Source: an uncultured Eubacteriales bacterium
GTDB taxonomy: Bacteria; Bacillota; Clostridia; Christensenellales; Aristaeellaceae
Reading direction: 5' to 3'
Assembly: GCA_902782795.1 (NCBI GenBank)
Contig: CACZOT010000417.1
Location: 1-7,762, forward strand
DNA length: 7,762 bases
Every line of letters starts with the position of its first letter. The first letter of the stretch is position 1. The position numbers were made by a program, and so were the translations under genes. A model generated the notes under the pieces. The model did no database searches. It was not told where the DNA came from and saw only the letters and a list, made by a program, of their open reading frames with translations. This document shows, piece by piece, positions 5,789-7,762 of this stretch.

Positions 5789-5815
5789 GCATTGGGAGGA
5801 AAAATCTGTTACAAT
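5786..5815 (+). promoter_or_regulatory. promoter of the aldolase gene
   Basis: TACAAT (5810-5815) is a five-of-six match to the -10 consensus. A weak -35 lies at TTTGCA (5786-5791, spacer 18) or TTGCAT (5787-5792, spacer 17), overlapping the T-tract of the preceding terminator. Transcription would start near 5822, giving a leader of about 29 bases that carries GGAGG. Confidence 0.55.
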
Positions 5816-5850
5816 AGGAAAAGGAACAAACTGCATTGGAGGAACGGACC

Positions 5851-7140
5851 ATGCATTCCAAATGGCTGCACCCGGCCGACCAGCTCATCGCCATCATGCG
5901 GCGCATCTATGAGCGCGGCCTCACCACCACATCCGGCGGCAATCTTTCCATCCGCGACGACAACGGAGATATCTGGATCACGCCCAGCGGCATCGACAAG
6001 GGCTCCCTCACCCGCGCGGACATCATGCAGGTGAAGCCGGACGGCACCGTCATCGGCCTGCACACGCCCAGCGTGGAGCTGCCCTTCCACGCCCACGTCT
6101 ATCGCATCCGGCCGGATCTGCGCGCCGTGCTGCACGCGCATCCGCCCACGCTCGTGGCCTACAGCTTGGCGCGGATGATCCCCGATACGCGCCTCAACGC
6201 CTCCGCGGCGCTCACCTGCGGCGAGATCGCCATGGCCGCCTATGAGGTGCCCGGCAGCGAGAAGCTCGGCGACAACATCGCCCTCTGGTTCGAGAAGGGC
6301 TATAACACCGTGATGATGGAGAACCACGGCTGCGTCATCGGCGCGAAGGATATCTTCGAGGCATACAAGGTCTTCGAGACGCTTGACAGCGCCGGACGTC
6401 TGGAGATGGGCGCGCGCAAGGTCGGCACGCCCGCCCCGCTCACGCCTGAGCAGATCGCCGCGGCCGCGAAGGCTGAGGAGACCGCCTGGGCCCCCCTGCC
6501 CGAAGAAGCGCCTTCCAGCGAAGAACTCGCGTATCGCCGCGATCTGTGCGCCTTCGTGAAGCGCTGCTACCGCCAGGGCTTGTTCACCGCCTCTCAGGGC
6601 GTGTACGCCCAGAGGCTTTCGGACGGCGGGTTCCTCGTCACGCCCAAGGGCATGGACGCTTGCGACGTGAGCGAGGAGGATATCGTCCGCGTGCGCGGCA
6701 ACGCCTGCGAGGTGGGGAAGACCCCGGCCCGCGAGGCCAGGCTTATCCAGGCGGTCTTCGCCGTGCAGCCGGAGACCGGCAGCATCGCCATCAGCATGGC
6801 GCCCGCCGTCATGGCCTTCGCCGCCGCCCATGAGCCGCTCGATTCGCGCACCATCCCCGAGAGCTATATCCAGCTGCGCCGCGTGGGCCGGGCGCCGTTC
6901 CTCGCCACTTGCGAGGACCCCGAGGGCCTTGCCAAACGCTTCGACGAGCATACGCCCGTGATCATCGTGGACAACGAGTGCGCCATCGTGACCGGCGGTA
7001 ACCTCCTCAAGGCCTTCGACCGCCTGGAGGTGCTCGATTACAGCGCCAGGTCCGTCGTCGCCACGAAGGATATCGGGCCTCTCGTGCGCATCTCCGACCA
7101 GGAAGTGCGTGATATCGAGGTGGCGTTTAACCTGATGTAA
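5851..7140 (+). CDS. tandem class II aldolase/adducin-family protein with a degenerate second domain
   Basis: A 429-residue soluble protein made of two class II aldolase (fuculose-1-phosphate aldolase-like) domains. Domain 1 (about 5-190) has SGGNLS (28-33), TPSG (44-47), the catalytic glutamate E76, the metal-binding pair HAH (95-97) and the third histidine in MENHG (156-160), so it should hold a divalent metal and may cleave a sugar phosphate. Domain 2 (about 225-429) keeps the scaffold, as seen in TASQG (246-250), TPKGM (264-268) and a glutamate at E295. It has ISMAP where HAHPP should be (314-318) and DNECA where ENHGC should be (374-378), so all three histidines are lost. ATG 5851 has GGAGG eight bases before it and is preferred over TTG 5836. 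It is monocistronic between its own promoter and a strong terminator. The substrate is unknown, and domain 2 may be structural or regulatory. Confidence 0.88.
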   Translation: MHSKWLHPADQLIAIMRRIYERGLTTTSGGNLSIRDDNGDIWITPSGIDKGSLTRADIMQVKPDGTVIGLHTPSVELPFHAHVYRIRPDLRAVLHAHPPTLVAYSLARMIPDTRLNASAALTCGEIAMAAYEVPGSEKLGDNIALWFEKGYNTVMMENHGCVIGAKDIFEAYKVFETLDSAGRLEMGARKVGTPAPLTPEQIAAAAKAEETAWAPLPEEAPSSEELAYRRDLCAFVKRCYRQGLFTASQGVYAQRLSDGGFLVTPKGMDACDVSEEDIVRVRGNACEVGKTPAREARLIQAVFAVQPETGSIAISMAPAVMAFAAAHEPLDSRTIPESYIQLRRVGRAPFLATCEDPEGLAKRFDEHTPVIIVDNECAIVTGGNLLKAFDRLEVLDYSARSVVATKDIGPLVRISDQEVRDIEVAFNLM

Positions 7141-7161
7141 GCGGTTTTTCGGAGAGCTTGC

Positions 7162-7206
7162 AGCGCCCCTCCCCGGCCAAAGGGCCGGGGAGGGGCGCTC
7201 TATTTT
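7162..7206 (+). terminator. strong intrinsic terminator after the aldolase gene
   Basis: A perfect 17-base-pair stem joins 7162-7178 with 7183-7199 (AGCGCCCCTCCCCGGCC and its complement) around the loop AAAG, followed by CTATTTT. It starts 21 bases after the aldolase stop codon. Confidence 0.9.
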
Positions 7207-7552
7207 GGCAGGGGTGGTACCCCTGCACCCCATGTAGAACCGGCTTTTCCCGCTTGACCCGGCAGGCGCAGCGACGGGTACGGCCCCGAGCTCCCGCGCC
7301 TCCGGAGCGCGGGAGCTCGGGGCAGGGCGGCGCACCTCGGCGGACAGCCTTCGGCCACCCGCCTCGACGCGCCGCCGCCTCTCGCGGCCGCCGTCCGGGC
7401 GCACGGCTCGGGACGGCCCTTCGGGCCACCCCTCGCCACGCGCCCCTCGCCAGTGCTTCGAAGGTATATTCTCTCTCGCAAGCGCATATATCTTTTCGTG
7501 ACGGCTCCCGCCAGGGAACGGGAGATCGGCAACGCATGCGAGGAGTGGTACG
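7207..7552. repeat. GC-rich noncoding block with long perfect palindromes
   Basis: About 345 bases without a credible gene; the frames open here are rich in Arg, Pro, Gly and Ala and look like shadows. GCAGGGGT (7208-7215) pairs with ACCCCTGC (7219-7226) around GGT. A perfect 17-base-pair stem joins 7283-7299 (GCCCCGAGCTCCCGCGC) with 7307-7323 around a seven-base loop, with no T-run on either side. GGCCC-TTC-GGGCC and other GC inverted repeats follow up to about 7430. From about 7455 the composition turns AT-richer (GGTATATTCTC, CATATATC), probably the promoter region of the next gene, though no clear -35/-10 pair is visible. The block resembles a dispersed intergenic palindromic element, but only one copy is in view. 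Confidence 0.45.
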
Positions 7553-7762
7553 ATGGAAAACCCGATGAACCGCATTACCGCCGCTGGCTTTCTTGCGCAG
7601 CCGCCGCTTTTGAGCCATGAAGTGATGAACGAACCCTTTTACTCGGGAATATTGGAAGTGAAGCGCCTGTCCGGGACGATCGATCGCCTGCCCATCACGC
7701 TGCCGGGCAAGCTCATGCCCGAGGACGGCTTCCCCACGGATACGATGCTGCTCGTAGAGGGA
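7553..7762 (+). CDS. single-stranded DNA-binding protein-like OB-fold protein, clostridial type (3' truncated by window)
   Basis: The first 70 codons of a gene that runs off the right edge. The sequence carries the pattern SHEVMNEPFYSG (21-32), then LEVKRLSGTIDRLPI (34-48). I recognise this as the clostridial SSB/PriB-like family, normally about 110-130 residues with an SHE-x(5)-FY-x(4)-LEV-x-RLSG-x-x-D-x-LP signature. These proteins adopt an OB fold and are annotated as single-stranded DNA-binding, but most lack direct study and are distinct from the main replicative SSB. ATG 7553 has AGGAG (7541-7545) seven bases before it. A second ATG at codon 5 lacks a comparable site. The upstream strong terminator means it needs its own promoter. 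About half of the protein is missing here. Confidence 0.65.
   Translation, partial: MENPMNRITAAGFLAQPPLLSHEVMNEPFYSGILEVKRLSGTIDRLPITLPGKLMPEDGFPTDTMLLVEG

Noticed and set aside
7209..7226. Resemblance to the T-box sequence (AGGGTGGTACC)
   Set aside because: The match has an extra G and is explained by a simple hairpin of GCAGGGGT with ACCCCTGC. There is no specifier stem, no downstream terminator/antiterminator pair, and the following gene is not an aminoacyl-tRNA synthetase or amino-acid gene.
5809..7575. Minus-strand open frame of nearly 600 codons across the aldolase gene
   Set aside because: It is antisense to a well-supported gene and spans its promoter, ribosome binding site and strong terminator. 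Its composition is low-complexity (H, G, A, R rich).

Overview
The window is a dense, GC-rich stretch (by eye about 60-65% GC) that looks chromosomal and comes from a high-GC member of the Firmicutes, probably Clostridia. The signs are strong GGAGG-type ribosome binding sites before nearly every gene, a meso-diaminopimelate dehydrogenase route, a solitary ECF-type S component, an RNHCP zinc-ribbon protein, and the start of a clostridial-type single-stranded DNA-binding protein. I see no phage, IS, CRISPR, tRNA or rRNA. The species cannot be named from sequence alone.

Left end, plus strand: a possible C-terminal scrap of an upstream gene (1-45), a hairpin-rich leader, and a 142-residue RNHCP zinc-ribbon protein (150-578). 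A strong hairpin at 586-616 ends this gene and also the minus-strand operon that meets it.

Middle, minus strand, read right to left: an operon of five genes, dapA (4795-3911), dapB (3879-3148), ddh (3110-2124), an uncharacterised P-loop kinase-like protein (2046-1282) and a HAD phosphatase (1262-630). The first three form a complete path from aspartate semialdehyde plus pyruvate to meso-diaminopimelate, the cell-wall cross-linking residue and lysine precursor. They use the one-step dehydrogenase instead of the succinylase or acetylase branches. The last two genes have no known part in the pathway. A good promoter lies upstream of dapA, and its -35 box sits inside a 12-base perfect palindrome with flanking inverted arms, a candidate operator.

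Right part, plus strand: a long structured leader, a small membrane protein of the ECF-transporter S-component type (5186-5746), a terminator, and a monocistronic two-domain class II aldolase/adducin protein (5851-7140). The second aldolase domain has lost its metal-binding histidines. A very strong terminator follows, then about 350 bases of GC-rich, palindrome-loaded noncoding DNA, and finally the first 70 codons of an SSB-like gene running off the window.

Most of the window is ordinary housekeeping metabolism. The best candidates for something undescribed are the kinase and phosphatase attached to the dap operon, the palindrome over the dapA promoter, the hairpin that covers the ribosome binding site of the S component, the half-dead aldolase, and the palindromic intergenic block near the right edge.
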